Shown piece by piece: positions 1-8,182 of a stretch of DNA of 59,138 nt. A model generated the notes under the pieces. The model saw nothing but the letters and a program-made list of their open reading frames with translations. It was not told the DNA's origin and did no database searches. The DNA comes from Bacteroidales bacterium UBA6828 (lineage in GTDB: Bacteria > Bacteroidota > Bacteroidia > Bacteroidales > Paludibacteraceae), in assembly GCA_002452095.1 (NCBI GenBank), contig DKEG01000050.1, positions 1 through 59,138 of the forward strand. The letters are read 5' to 3'. The translations under genes were made by a program, and so were the position numbers. The first letter of the stretch is position 1, and each line of letters starts with the position of its first letter.

Positions 1-2
1 AC

Positions 3-42
3 ATAAGAGGCTGCCTAACAAGTATAGGCAGCCTCTTATTTT
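3..42. terminator. Hairpin of the GAGGCTGCCTA family at left edge
   Basis: A perfect 15-base stem (3-17 with 25-39) and a 7-base loop are followed by a short T-rich stretch on the plus strand. It lies past the 3' end of the minus-strand gene ending at 147. Related hairpins occur at 8146, 23707 and 46434, mostly at gene ends, so a terminator role is likely but no long T-run supports it here. Confidence 0.5.
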
Positions 43-97
43 GGTGGGAGACGACGCGGCTCGCGTCGTCAAGGGCAATCTTTTTCTGAAGAACAGG
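8..97 (+). repeat. 90-base dispersed repeat, copy 1
   Basis: This segment holds most of the hairpin above, then a second palindrome (GACGACGCG against CGCGTCGTC) and an AT-rich end. Its reverse complement recurs at 46376-46466 with only a few differences. A shorter relative of the inner palindrome lies at 2913-2936. Confidence 0.75.
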
Positions 98-146
98 CTT
101 TCTTTTTTATTTGTCAGACAGCCTCTCCTTTGATGTGCATCAGGTA

Positions 147-1313
147 TTATTCGTTTACTTCTACGCCGGTGGTGGTGTAGGTCTTGCCGCCACGGAGGAT
201 GAGTACTTGCCCGTTGCGGACAATCTTTTGTGCGACAGATTCTGCGGCAGCATTATCCAAAGCCATGGCAGTACTGCTTGTGGTGTTAAACTCGCCCGTG
301 TAGGTCTGCAAGGTGGCGTTGTTCGCGTCCTTGACGGTCATACCGAAGGTGTAATGCGTGGATTCGCTCAAGCCCGTAACCGTGAAGCGGAAACCTGCGT
401 CAGTCTGTTCGGCTGCATGGCCGGGTGTATGTCCGTTGCGCGAGGGGGCAAAGGCAATGTTGGTCAGTTGCCCGCTTGCATTGAAGACCAAGGTGCAGAA
501 CACTACGCCGTCTTTGCGTATCTCGAGGGTGTAGGTGCCTGCCGAGCCGTCAGCCCTCCAGACAAAGGTCGCTTCGTTGCCCGATGGCGTTACCGCAATA
601 TCGTCACCGGTTGTGGTATTCTCCGCACCGAGACATTGGATGAATTTGAATTTGCCCCAAACCACATCCAACCGGTAGTCGCGAAGTTGCTCACACTGTA
701 CATTCAGATACACATTGTAGTTGGCAAAGGAACTCGTCTCTGCAAATGGCGGGTAGGTTGGATAACAATAGATGTCGTACAAGCGGCGGCAATTGGCAAA
801 TGCGTTTGCTCCGATGTTTTCCACCGCACTGCCAATCATGACTTCAGCCAACTTGGGCATATCGGCAAATGCATACTGACCTATAGAGGTTGCACCATGT
901 CCGACAACCACCGATTTGACACTGTCCCTGAGGAGCAGCCACGGCATATTGCTTTCATTGTAGTCATACATTGCCCCCGTACCCGAGATAGTGAGCGTAT
1001 GCCCTGCATATTGCCAATAGAGATTATCCCCGCATTGCCCCGCAATGGTGAGTGCAAATTCTGCCGTGAAGGTAGTATCCTGCGTGATTGTCAGCAAGCG
1101 CGGGTTGTCGGTATTGCCGTCTGTCCAGCGGGTGAAATGACGGTGTTCGTTTTCGGGTACTGCCGTTATATTCACCTGCTGCCCCGTATTACACCGGATG
1201 GTATTTGCACTCTCGCAGCCGTCGGCATAGAGTGTAAGGGTAAGATGGTCGGTGGCATTGCACCACCCTGCTATTGCCAACGCAACAGCACCAAGAAATA
1301 GTTTGGTTTTCAT
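147..1313 (-). CDS. Secreted BspA-like leucine-rich repeat protein
   Basis: A 388-residue protein starting with a signal peptide (MKTKLFLGAVALAIAG, then a small-residue cleavage site). An InlB-like beta repeat follows (about residues 25-90, with G-Q-x-V and F-x-x-W-x-D-G features). Next comes a BspA-type leucine-rich repeat section (SIGQYAFADMPKL, NIGANAFANC), then an immunoglobulin-like region. The C-terminal tail reads K-I-V-R-N-G-Q then RGGKTYTTTG. Homologous tails end at least five other secreted proteins in this window and resemble type IX secretion sorting tails; that role is inferred. The open frame extends upstream to 1430, but the signal peptide fixes the start at 1313. The ATG overlaps the TGA of the reverse-transcriptase remnant upstream (ATGA). 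Confidence 0.85.
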   Translation of the reverse strand: MKTKLFLGAVALAIAGWCNATDHLTLTLYADGCESANTIRCNTGQQVNITAVPENEHRHFTRWTDGNTDNPRLLTITQDTTFTAEFALTIAGQCGDNLYWQYAGHTLTISGTGAMYDYNESNMPWLLLRDSVKSVVVGHGATSIGQYAFADMPKLAEVMIGSAVENIGANAFANCRRLYDIYCYPTYPPFAETSSFANYNVYLNVQCEQLRDYRLDVVWGKFKFIQCLGAENTTTGDDIAVTPSGNEATFVWRADGSAGTYTLEIRKDGVVFCTLVFNASGQLTNIAFAPSRNGHTPGHAAEQTDAGFRFTVTGLSESTHYTFGMTVKDANNATLQTYTGEFNTTSSTAMALDNAAAESVAQKIVRNGQVLILRGGKTYTTTGVEVNE

Positions 1314-1759
1314 TGTAACAATTGTTTTATTGTTTGATAATTTTTTCCATGACATAAAAGACCGCCGAACGACACAAGCGAATCGTTTGAAAGCGGTATA
1401 TTTTGCAAGCATTGCCGGATTTTCGGACACATTCTGCGCAACGCCGGCTTGCTCACTATACTGCGGAAAGGCTTGACGGTTGCCCCGAGAAACTCCACAC
1501 CGTACCTCACATTGCAGATTTGCGTTTTGCCCTCGTGCAAGGTAAGCCCCAGCGACTGCATAGCAAACCTGCGCACCGGACTTATCAGCCTATGGAGCCA
1601 ATCCCTGTCCGCACTGACCACAAAGAAATCGTCCACATAGCGTCCGTAATGCACACAATGCAGGACACGTTTCATATATTGGTCAAGCACGTTCAGATAG
1701 ACATTGGAGAACAGTTGGCTTGTGAGGTTTGAGTTGTGCCATATTGCTTTTTTATTCAG
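1310..1759 (-). pseudogene. DGR-type reverse transcriptase, C-terminal remnant
   Basis: The frame contains, in order: N-L-T-S-Q-L-F followed by N-V-Y-L-N-x-L-D-Q (RT motif 4, where DGR enzymes carry a GNLTSQ-like sequence), the catalytic Y-V-D-D box (GRYVDDFFVVS), E-F-L-G-A-x-V-K-P (motif 7 region) and an end resembling the S-x-x-G-L-L-x-H-x-N-x-Y tail of DGR enzymes. Everything upstream of motif 4, including the fingers and the first catalytic aspartate, is missing. An in-frame TGA lies at 1760-1762, and recognisable homology starts near 1729. The fragment cannot be an active polymerase. It lies directly downstream of a gene ending in a DGR-like variable region, the usual DGR order (target then RT), but the template repeat expected between them is absent. 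A non-LTR or group II intron RT is less likely because of the motif 4 sequence. Confidence 0.8.
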
Positions 1760-1779
1760 TCAGAAAAAGTTTTCCATTG

Positions 1780-1851
1780 CGTTCCGTGTCTCCGCCGGTC
1801 GCACCGGTTTGCCTGCTGCGGCAGGCGTGCGACCGCCGCAGCCACGGAACG
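1780..1851. repeat. Large three-tier hairpin between variable region and RT remnant
   Basis: Nested perfect inverted repeats: CGTTCCGTG (1780-1788) with CACGGAACG (1843-1851), CGGTCGCAC (1796-1804) with GTGCGACCG (1827-1835), and GCCTGC (1811-1816) with GCAGGC (1821-1826). Known DGRs carry a hairpin or cruciform just past the variable region that promotes retrohoming. This one is larger but in the expected place. It could also be a terminator without a T-run or a structured RNA. Confidence 0.7.
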
Positions 1852-1889
1852 AGCGTGTGGGGCTTTGCCTGTGTGAGAGGGTTCTTATG

Positions 1890-2624
1890 CTACGGGCAAA
1901 CGGGGCGGACAGAATGACCGCCGTAGCGGTAGTAGTAGTACCTGCGCACGTGGTCCGAATAGAAGTAGACGAACCACGCGAGGTCCGAGCCGTCCGCATC
2001 GAGCGACGAAGACCAGTAGTCGCCGTAGGAGCCGGCATAGGTGAGGTTCGTGTCGTAGCGAAACCCCGCGGCGGGGAGGAAGATAGAGTTGCCGTTGGTC
2101 TCGCTTGCTACGAGATAACCTTCTACGCCATTTTGTGTAGTCCACGTCCATGTGCAGTTGTTGCGCAACTCCGTCCATTCGGCATCGGTGGGCATACGCC
2201 ATTCGCCACCCCAGTTCACGTGAGCAGCATCGTCCTCGGGATCTAACGTAGTTTTGTCGTCAGTAAAACCATCGTCGCCAGAACTTGCATTGGTGCAGTA
2301 CTTGGTGAGTTTGTCATACGCCCCATTGGCATACTTGTAGGTTGCCCACGAGTAGTCGGTTTTGGTTTCCGTCTCGCCCCAAGCGTAGTAGTTGCCGTAG
2401 TCTTCGGGGGCGGTGGCACCTACGTTGCATGATGCCCATTTCAGCCCGCTCGGCAGACCAAGATTGACCCACGTGTGTCCATTCTCTTCGCCAGTCGGAC
2501 GAATGTCCTCGGTTTTGCCGTTCTTGCTGCAATCGTCATAGACTGAGACCGCTGCAGGCGTCTGCGCCCATACTGACACTCCCATCAGCAGGACGAGACT
2601 CAATGAAATAAGTTTTGTTCTCAT
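1890..2624 (-). CDS. Secreted major-paralogous-domain protein ending in a DGR-like variable region
   Basis: A 244-residue protein with signal peptide (MRTKLISLSLVLLMGVSVWA). One Fibrobacter-type major paralogous domain follows, marked by W-x-N-L-G-L-P-S-G, WASCNVGATAPE, YGNYYAWGET and WRMPTDAEW. Such domains are predicted to adopt a C-type-lectin-like or formylglycine-enzyme-like fold, the scaffold used by DGR target proteins. The last 60 or so residues form the variable region; the protein stops three residues after S-V-R-P-V, with no sorting tail. It has its own promoter at 2718-2748. It is the gene closest to the RT remnant and so the most likely original DGR target. Its ligand is unknown. 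Confidence 0.85.
   Translation of the reverse strand: MRTKLISLSLVLLMGVSVWAQTPAAVSVYDDCSKNGKTEDIRPTGEENGHTWVNLGLPSGLKWASCNVGATAPEDYGNYYAWGETETKTDYSWATYKYANGAYDKLTKYCTNASSGDDGFTDDKTTLDPEDDAAHVNWGGEWRMPTDAEWTELRNNCTWTWTTQNGVEGYLVASETNGNSIFLPAAGFRYDTNLTYAGSYGDYWSSSLDADGSDLAWFVYFYSDHVRRYYYYRYGGHSVRPVCP
1893..2081 (-). other. DGR-like variable region 1
   Basis: Runs from the F-L-P-A-A-G strand to the terminal S-V-R-P-V. Fixed scaffold codons (Y-W-S-S-S-L, A-W, S-V-R-P-V) alternate with variable ones that nearly all end in C or T: GAT, GAC, GGC, CTC, TTC, GTC, CAC, CGC and five TAC. This is what randomising the adenines of AAC codons would give. Confidence 0.7.
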
Positions 2625-2717
2625 AATAAAAGAAAATTATTTGGATTTTTCTAACAAATGCCAGTCTTTGTTATTTACACATATCGCTACAATATAACAA
2701 ATATGAACTTGACGGTG

Positions 2718-2748
2718 CAAAATTACTACAAACATTTAATGTATGCAA
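2718..2748 (-). promoter_or_regulatory. Bacteroidetes promoter for the 1890-2624 gene
   Basis: On the minus strand, TTG (2746-2748), a 20-base spacer and TAATTTTG (2718-2725) fit the family consensus. The start codon lies about 94 bases downstream. Confidence 0.6.
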
Positions 2749-3018
2749 GCAAAAAACTACAATTCTTGTGTATTTTTTATCTATATGAAAGAAAACAGAC
2801 CCCAAGATACACTGTGCCATCGGTTGGCACAAAAGGTCTCCTATGCCGCAAGCGGCAAGAAAAAGGGAAGAAAATCATACAAATACGGCACTCAGTGTGC
2901 CTGTGGCGCATAACGACGCGGGACGCGTCGTCTCCCATACATAGCATAATTTTATATTTTTTCCTAATTTTACTCTTGCTTGTTGAATCTACGTGTAGTG
3001 GCTTTGCAGAAACGGGTG

Positions 3019-3049
3019 TTGCAGATGTCAATTATTTTTTGTACTTTTG
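3019..3049 (+). promoter_or_regulatory. Bacteroidetes promoter for lptD
   Basis: TTG (3019-3021), 20 bases, TACTTTTG (3042-3049). The start codon is only 17 bases past the -7 box, so the 5' leader would be very short. Confidence 0.6.
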
Positions 3050-3066
3050 CACGCTAATTTGCGTAT

Positions 3067-5925
3067 ATGCGCACATACGGGAAACATATTGCTTTGTGGG
3101 TGGGTATGCTCTTGGGATTACAAGGGTATGCGCAGACGGTAACGACCTCAACGACCTCCCAAGCGCCGACCTCCCCCACCCCTCCAGAGGAGGGGCTTGC
3201 GGTAGTGGAGGAAAGCGCAGACCTTAAAGACCTTAAAGACCTTAAAGACCCTAAAGATTTTAAGGACTCTAAAGCCAATACGGAGGAGCCTGCGCACAAG
3301 CCGAGTGCCATTACGGCTCCGATTGACTATGTGGCGAATGATTCGATTGTGCTGATGGGCAACGGTATAGCCTATCTGCACGGCGAAAGCGACGTAAAAT
3401 ACGAGCAGATGGAACTGACCAGCGAGTATATCCGTGTGCATATGGACAGCAGCCAGGTGTTTGCGCAAGGTGTATTGGACTCGGTGGAGGGCGAATGGAT
3501 CGGCCGCCCCGTATTCAAAGACGGCAAGGACAGTTACGAATCCGACCAGATCACCTACAACCTGAAGACGCAGAAGGGCTTTATCCGCAAGGTGGTTACC
3601 GAGCAGGGCGAGGGTTATGTGATAGCCGACAAGACCAAAAAGACGGAGGGCAACACGATGATGATGGGCGGCGGAATGTACACCACATGCGACCAGCACG
3701 ACCATCCGCACTTCTACCTAAAGATGACGAAAGCCAAGGTAGTGCCCGGCGAGTATATTGCTACGGGACCCGCTTATATGGTGGTGGGCGATGTGCCGGT
3801 GCCGCTGGCTATTCCGTTCGGTTTTTTCCCGTTTACCAACCAGTATTCGAGCGGACTGATTATGCCGAACTTCGGCGATGACGGTACGCGCGGCTTGTAC
3901 CTAAACGGTATCGGGTACTATTTTGCCATTAACGACTATATGGACTTGCAGGTAACGGGCGATATATATACGCGCGGTACGTGGGCGGTACGCGCACAAT
4001 CCAAATATATAAAGCGGTACAAATTCAACGGCAACATCAGCATCAACTACCGCAACGACGTAACAGGCGAGAAAGACCTGCCGAACTACTCGAAGGCGAC
4101 CAATTTCAGCATCCAGTGGACGCACTCGCAGGACGCCAAGGCGAACCCGTACAGCACATTCTCGGCGAGCGTGAATTTCTCGACAAGCGGCTACAACCGC
4201 AGCAACATCAACAGTTACTACAACCCTCAGTTGAACTCGGAGAACACCAAGAGTTCGACTATCAACTATACCCAGCGTTTCCCCGACAGCCCGTGGAACC
4301 TGAGCCTGAGTGCGTCGGTAACGCAGCGCACCAAGGACTCGACTCTCTCGCTCACGCTGCCCGAACTGAGCGTGAGTATGAGCCGCGTGTATCCCTTCAA
4401 GCGCAAGAAACCTGTGGGAAAGGAGAAATGGTACGAGAAAATCAGTATGAGTTATTCGGGCAACGGGCGTATTGCGGTGAACAGCATCAAGGAAAACCGG
4501 TTTCTGCATTCCGACTTTCTGCGCGACTGGCAGACGGGTCTGAAACACTCGGTACCTATCTCGGCATCGTTTATGCTATTCAAATATCTGAGCGTTACGC
4601 CGAGTATCAATATGACCGACCGTATGTATTTCCAGCGTATCGACCAGACATGGGACGAGCAGGAGCAACAGTTGCAGCGCGATACGACCAACGGTTTTTA
4701 CAACGTGTTTGATTTCAATGTGGGCATCTCGCTCTCGACCAAACTATACGGATTCTACACGCCGAGCAAGAAACTGTTCCCGAAAAGCAAAGTGGAGAAG
4801 TTCCGCCACGTGCTGACCCCGACGATCAGTTTCAGTTACCACCCCGATTTCGGCAAGTCGTTCTGGGGGTATTACGGCAGTTACGACCAGCCTGTTTACG
4901 GCACGGAGACCGACCCCGAGACAGGACGAAAGATACAGAAAACGGACGAAGCGGGCAACCCGATGGTGCTGCACCAGACTTACTCGCGGTTTGCAAACGG
5001 TATCTATGGCAATGCAAGTCAGGGCGCAGCGGCAGCGTTGAGTTTCAGCCTCGGCAACAACCTTGAGATGAAGATTGTCAACAAGGAAGACACCACGGGC
5101 AAGAATCCGTTCAAGGTAGTGAGTCTGATTGACAATTTCAGTATTTCGGGGGGATACAACTTCATTGCCGACTCGATGAACTGGAGCAATTTTTCTGTCA
5201 ATCTGCGTATCAAGATACCTAAAGCGAACTATACGATCAATCTCAGCGGGCAGTTCGACCCGTATATGTACGAACTCAATCCTCTCGGTACGCCCGTACG
5301 CACAAACAAGCAGTACTGGAGCAACGGACGCTTTCCTCATTTCTTGGGAACGAGTACGAGCCTGAGTTACACATTCAACAATCAGACGTTCCGCAAGTGG
5401 TTTGACAAGGACAAGAAAAAAAAAGGCAGTGAGAACACCGATCAAAATATGGATGACATCGCTGTGGGGGACGACGGATTAGCCACCAACGGCAAACTGA
5501 ACAGCAACAAGAAAAGCAACGCCAAACAGGAGGTGGACGACGGGTATGTAAAGACCGATATACCGTGGAGTCTGTCGGTGAGTTACTCGGTGCGTTACGG
5601 CGCAGGCAGCGAGTTCGACTACGACAAGATGTACTATAAGATGGTCTTTACGCACAACCTCTCTTTCTCGGGCAGTCTGGGTCTCGGACAGGGGTGGAAA
5701 GTGAGTGCCAGCACGAGTTACGACTTCCGCGCGAAGAAGTTTGCGAGTGCGAACTTCAATGTCAGCCGCGACCTGCACTGCTGGAATATGACCGCCAGTT
5801 TCGTACCATTCGGACCATATAAGAGTTACACGTTCCACATCGGTGTGAACGCCTCGATGCTGGCAGACCTGAAGTACGACAAATCAAGTACACAAAGCAC
5901 GAATGCGCGGGTGAACTGGTGGTAA
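3067..5925 (+). CDS. lptD: LPS-assembly protein LptD
   Basis: A 952-residue outer-membrane protein. Signal peptide at 1-22, an odd low-complexity linker at about 30-80, an OstA-like domain at about 85-200 (Y-x-x-N-D-S-I, YLHGESDVKYEQMEL, MYTTCDQHDHPHFYL), then a long beta-barrel rich in alternating aromatic residues, ending in V-N-W-W. LptD with LptE inserts lipopolysaccharide into the outer leaflet; its plug-side OstA domain receives LPS from the periplasmic bridge. The linker is unusual. Residues 34-44 are encoded by a copy of the dispersed C-rich repeat, and 52-69 are a D-L-K repeat encoded by a 9-base tandem repeat (GACCTTAAA). The annotation rests on the OstA domain, the barrel and the length. 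The stop codon directly abuts another copy of the C-rich repeat. Confidence 0.9.
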   Translation: MRTYGKHIALWVGMLLGLQGYAQTVTTSTTSQAPTSPTPPEEGLAVVEESADLKDLKDLKDPKDFKDSKANTEEPAHKPSAITAPIDYVANDSIVLMGNGIAYLHGESDVKYEQMELTSEYIRVHMDSSQVFAQGVLDSVEGEWIGRPVFKDGKDSYESDQITYNLKTQKGFIRKVVTEQGEGYVIADKTKKTEGNTMMMGGGMYTTCDQHDHPHFYLKMTKAKVVPGEYIATGPAYMVVGDVPVPLAIPFGFFPFTNQYSSGLIMPNFGDDGTRGLYLNGIGYYFAINDYMDLQVTGDIYTRGTWAVRAQSKYIKRYKFNGNISINYRNDVTGEKDLPNYSKATNFSIQWTHSQDAKANPYSTFSASVNFSTSGYNRSNINSYYNPQLNSENTKSSTINYTQRFPDSPWNLSLSASVTQRTKDSTLSLTLPELSVSMSRVYPFKRKKPVGKEKWYEKISMSYSGNGRIAVNSIKENRFLHSDFLRDWQTGLKHSVPISASFMLFKYLSVTPSINMTDRMYFQRIDQTWDEQEQQLQRDTTNGFYNVFDFNVGISLSTKLYGFYTPSKKLFPKSKVEKFRHVLTPTISFSYHPDFGKSFWGYYGSYDQPVYGTETDPETGRKIQKTDEAGNPMVLHQTYSRFANGIYGNASQGAAAALSFSLGNNLEMKIVNKEDTTGKNPFKVVSLIDNFSISGGYNFIADSMNWSNFSVNLRIKIPKANYTINLSGQFDPYMYELNPLGTPVRTNKQYWSNGRFPHFLGTSTSLSYTFNNQTFRKWFDKDKKKKGSENTDQNMDDIAVGDDGLATNGKLNSNKKSNAKQEVDDGYVKTDIPWSLSVSYSVRYGAGSEFDYDKMYYKMVFTHNLSFSGSLGLGQGWKVSASTSYDFRAKKFASANFNVSRDLHCWNMTASFVPFGPYKSYTFHIGVNASMLADLKYDKSSTQSTNARVNWW
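3168..3195. repeat. C-rich palindromic repeat inside lptD
   Basis: GACCTCCCCCACCCCTCC followed by AGAGGAGGGG. The core pairs CCCCTCC with GGAGGGG. It is read in frame as part of the LptD linker (P-T-P-P-E-E-G). Confidence 0.8.
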
Positions 5926-5969
5926 GACCTCCCCTGCCCCCGACCTCCCCAACCCCTCCAAAGGAGGGG
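5926..5969. repeat. C-rich palindromic repeat between lptD and slyD-like gene
   Basis: Starts at the base after the lptD stop and contains two GACCTCCCC blocks, then CCCCTCCAAAGGAGGGG. The following AACAGAACGG and GTGAAACCA segments are also shared with the next spacer downstream, so the duplicated module is longer than the palindrome. Confidence 0.8.
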
Positions 5970-6049
5970 CTAACAGAACGGGCAACGTGAAACCAACAAC
6001 ACGCAGTCATTAACGCTCGCAAAGCGAGCCATAAACACAAAGTAAAAAT

Positions 6050-6622
6050 ATGAAAATCGAAAATCAGAAAGTAGTGAAAGCCATCTATGAGATGTATATC
6101 GATGGCGAGGACGGCAAAGAAGAGATGATAGAGAAAGCCACTATCAAGACCCCGCTGGTGTACTGCCAAGGCGAGGGAATGATGCTGCCGAAGTTTGAAG
6201 AAGCCCTTGCCGGACTGGAACCGGGCGACAAGTTCGATTTCCGTCTTGCCCCGGAAGATGCCTACGGCGAATATGACGAGGCGGGCTTGTTGGAACTTGA
6301 CAAACACCTTTTCTATAATGCCGACGGCGAGTTCGACTCCGACCGTGTCTATACGGGCAATATCATCCCGATGAAGACCACCGACGGGCAGATCGTCAAT
6401 GCACAGGTAGCCAAAGTGTCGCCGCTCAAAGTAACTATCGACCTCAACCACCCGTTGGCAGGCGAGAACCTGCACTTTACCGGCGAGATTGTAGAAGTAC
6501 GCGATGCAGACCCTGCCGAGTTGGAGGCTATCCGCCATCACGGCTGCGGAGGTTGCGGCGGCAACTGCGGAGACGGTTGCAACAAATGCGGCAACCACAG
6601 TTGCAGCGAATGTGGGGAGTGA
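6050..6622 (+). CDS. SlyD-type FKBP peptidyl-prolyl isomerase with Cys-rich tail
   Basis: A 190-residue cytoplasmic protein with no signal peptide. An FKBP-like core (about 1-70 and 125-155, with L-V-Y-C-Q-G-E-G and P-G-D-K-F-D-F, P-E-D-A-Y-G-E) surrounds an inserted chaperone flap (about 70-125). The tail at 163-190 has seven cysteines and several histidines (HHGCGGCGGNC and onward), like the nickel- or zinc-binding tail of SlyD. The family catalyses prolyl isomerisation and helps deliver metals. The gene follows lptD after 124 bases carrying a C-rich repeat and a small hairpin (6015-6029), so it may be read from the lptD promoter. Confidence 0.88.
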   Translation: MKIENQKVVKAIYEMYIDGEDGKEEMIEKATIKTPLVYCQGEGMMLPKFEEALAGLEPGDKFDFRLAPEDAYGEYDEAGLLELDKHLFYNADGEFDSDRVYTGNIIPMKTTDGQIVNAQVAKVSPLKVTIDLNHPLAGENLHFTGEIVEVRDADPAELEAIRHHGCGGCGGNCGDGCNKCGNHSCSECGE

Positions 6623-6628
6623 GAATGA

Positions 6629-6676
6629 GACCTCCCCAACCATAGACCTCCCCCTGCCCCTCCTTCAGAGGAGGGG
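6629..6676. repeat. C-rich palindromic repeat between slyD-like gene and der
   Basis: Two CCTCCCC blocks, then CCCCTCCTTCAGAGGAGGGG. The AACAGAGCGG and GTGAAGCCA segments after it match the spacer before the slyD-like gene, and the small hairpin at 6773-6786 matches the one at 6015-6029 in position and sequence. Confidence 0.8.
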
Positions 6677-6807
6677 AGAACAGAGCGGATACGCGAAGAC
6701 ACTAATGTGAAGCCATTAACGCAACGCCAACAACGTGAGCGAACGCGAACCAAATAACATATATTATTAACGCTCGCACGCGCGAGTAAAAAAACACGAA
6801 GTAATTT

Positions 6808-8121
6808 ATGGCAAATATCTTAGCCATCGTAGGTCGTCCCAACGTAGGGAAATCGACCTTATTCAACCGCCTGACGGGAACAAGGCGGGCCATAGTAATG
6901 AACACCGCAGGTACGACACGCGACCGCCAGTACGGCAAAGCCGAGTGGTGCGGCAAGGAGTTTTCGGTGATTGACACCGGCGGATGGGTAGTCAATTCGA
7001 ACGACACTTTCGAGAGCGAAATCAACCGCCAAGTGGACCTCGCTATCCGCGAGGCGGATGTGGTGCTACTGGTAGTGGATGTGAACGAAGGTGTTACCCG
7101 GTTCGATATGGAGGTGGCACACCTGCTCCGTCAGGCGGGCAAACCGACCGTTCTCGGGGTGAACAAAGTGGATACCTTTGAGATGCAGTACGGTGCGCCG
7201 GAGTTCTACAAACTCGGACTGGGCGAACCGTTTATCCTGAGTGCAGAGAACGGACTGGGTACGGGCGACCTGCTGGACGAGATATGCTCGCGCTTCAAGA
7301 AAGACGACAGCGGTGAGGAGATAGAAGACCTGCCGCGTTTCGCCATTGTCGGGCGACCGAACGCAGGTAAATCCAGTATATTGAATGCGTTTATCGGCGA
7401 AGAGCGAACCATCGTAACCGACATACCGGGAACGACGCGCGACAGTATCTATACCCGCTACAACAAGTTCGGCAAGGATTTTTACCTCGTAGATACAGCG
7501 GGTATCCGCAAGAAAGCCAAGGTGAACGAAGACCTGGAGTATTATTCCGTGGTGCGCTCCATCCGTGCGATAGAGAACTCCGATGTATGTATCCTGATGA
7601 TTGATGCGACGCGCGGTATCGAGGCACAAGACCTGAACATCTACTCCATCATTCAGAAGAACAAGAAAGGACTGGTGGTCTGCATCAACAAATGGGACTT
7701 GGTGGAGAGCAAAACCAATGCGGACATCAAGGCATACGAAGCGGCTATCCGCAACCGTATCGCGCCTTTCACCGATTTCCCCATTATCTTCACCTCTGCG
7801 CTCACCAAGCAGCGTATCTTCAAGGTGATGGAGACGGCATTGCACGTCTATGAAAACAAGAACAAGAAAATACCGACGGCGCAACTGAACGACAAGTTCC
7901 TCCCGCTGATAGAGAACTATCCGCCCCCCGCAACGAAGGGCAAGTATATCAAGATCAAGTACTGTACACAGTTGCCCAATACGCAAGTGCCCACATTTAT
8001 ATTCTTTGCCAACCTGCCGCAGTATGTCAAGGAACCGTACCGCCGTTTTCTGGAGAACAAACTCCGCGAATGGTGGGATTTCAACGGGACACCGGTACAG
8101 TTATTTATCCGTGCGAAATAA
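6808..8121 (+). CDS. der: Ribosome biogenesis GTPase Der
   Basis: A 437-residue protein with two tandem GTPase domains and a C-terminal KH-like domain, the usual Der (EngA) plan and length. First P-loop GRPNVGKST (residues 9-17), first NKVD near 118; second P-loop GRPNAGKSS near 181, second NKWD near 293; D-T-A-G switch II in the second domain. The KH-like part runs from about 350 to the end. Der is needed to mature the 50S ribosomal subunit. The start is the first ATG, after an AT-rich leader. Confidence 0.97.
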   Translation: MANILAIVGRPNVGKSTLFNRLTGTRRAIVMNTAGTTRDRQYGKAEWCGKEFSVIDTGGWVVNSNDTFESEINRQVDLAIREADVVLLVVDVNEGVTRFDMEVAHLLRQAGKPTVLGVNKVDTFEMQYGAPEFYKLGLGEPFILSAENGLGTGDLLDEICSRFKKDDSGEEIEDLPRFAIVGRPNAGKSSILNAFIGEERTIVTDIPGTTRDSIYTRYNKFGKDFYLVDTAGIRKKAKVNEDLEYYSVVRSIRAIENSDVCILMIDATRGIEAQDLNIYSIIQKNKKGLVVCINKWDLVESKTNADIKAYEAAIRNRIAPFTDFPIIFTSALTKQRIFKVMETALHVYENKNKKIPTAQLNDKFLPLIENYPPPATKGKYIKIKYCTQLPNTQVPTFIFFANLPQYVKEPYRRFLENKLREWWDFNGTPVQLFIRAK

Positions 8122-8145
8122 AAAACGCATTGCAGTGCCATAATC

Positions 8146-8182
8146 AAGAGGCTGTCTAACAAAAATAGTTGGGCAGCCTCTT
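8146..8182 (+). terminator. Hairpin after der
   Basis: AAGAGGCTGTCTAAC pairs with GTTGGGCAGCCTCTT over a 7-base loop, with two G-T wobbles. No T-run follows. It belongs to the hairpin family seen at 3, 23707 and 46434. Confidence 0.55.

Larger units (their letters stand above)
2625..3066. other. 442-base divergent spacer
   Basis: The spacer separates two divergent genes and holds both their promoters. It also holds a 23-base palindromic segment at 2913-2936 (ACGACGCG, three bases, CGCGTCGT, then TCTCC) related to the inner palindrome of the repeat at 8-97. A short palindrome, GCCGCAAGCGGC, near 2842 resembles a motif of the MITE-like repeats at 12591 and 56631. I see no gene or RNA in it. 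Confidence 0.5.

Noticed and set aside
1780..1851. Template repeat of the DGR
   Set aside because: The segment folds into a hairpin and does not match any variable region.
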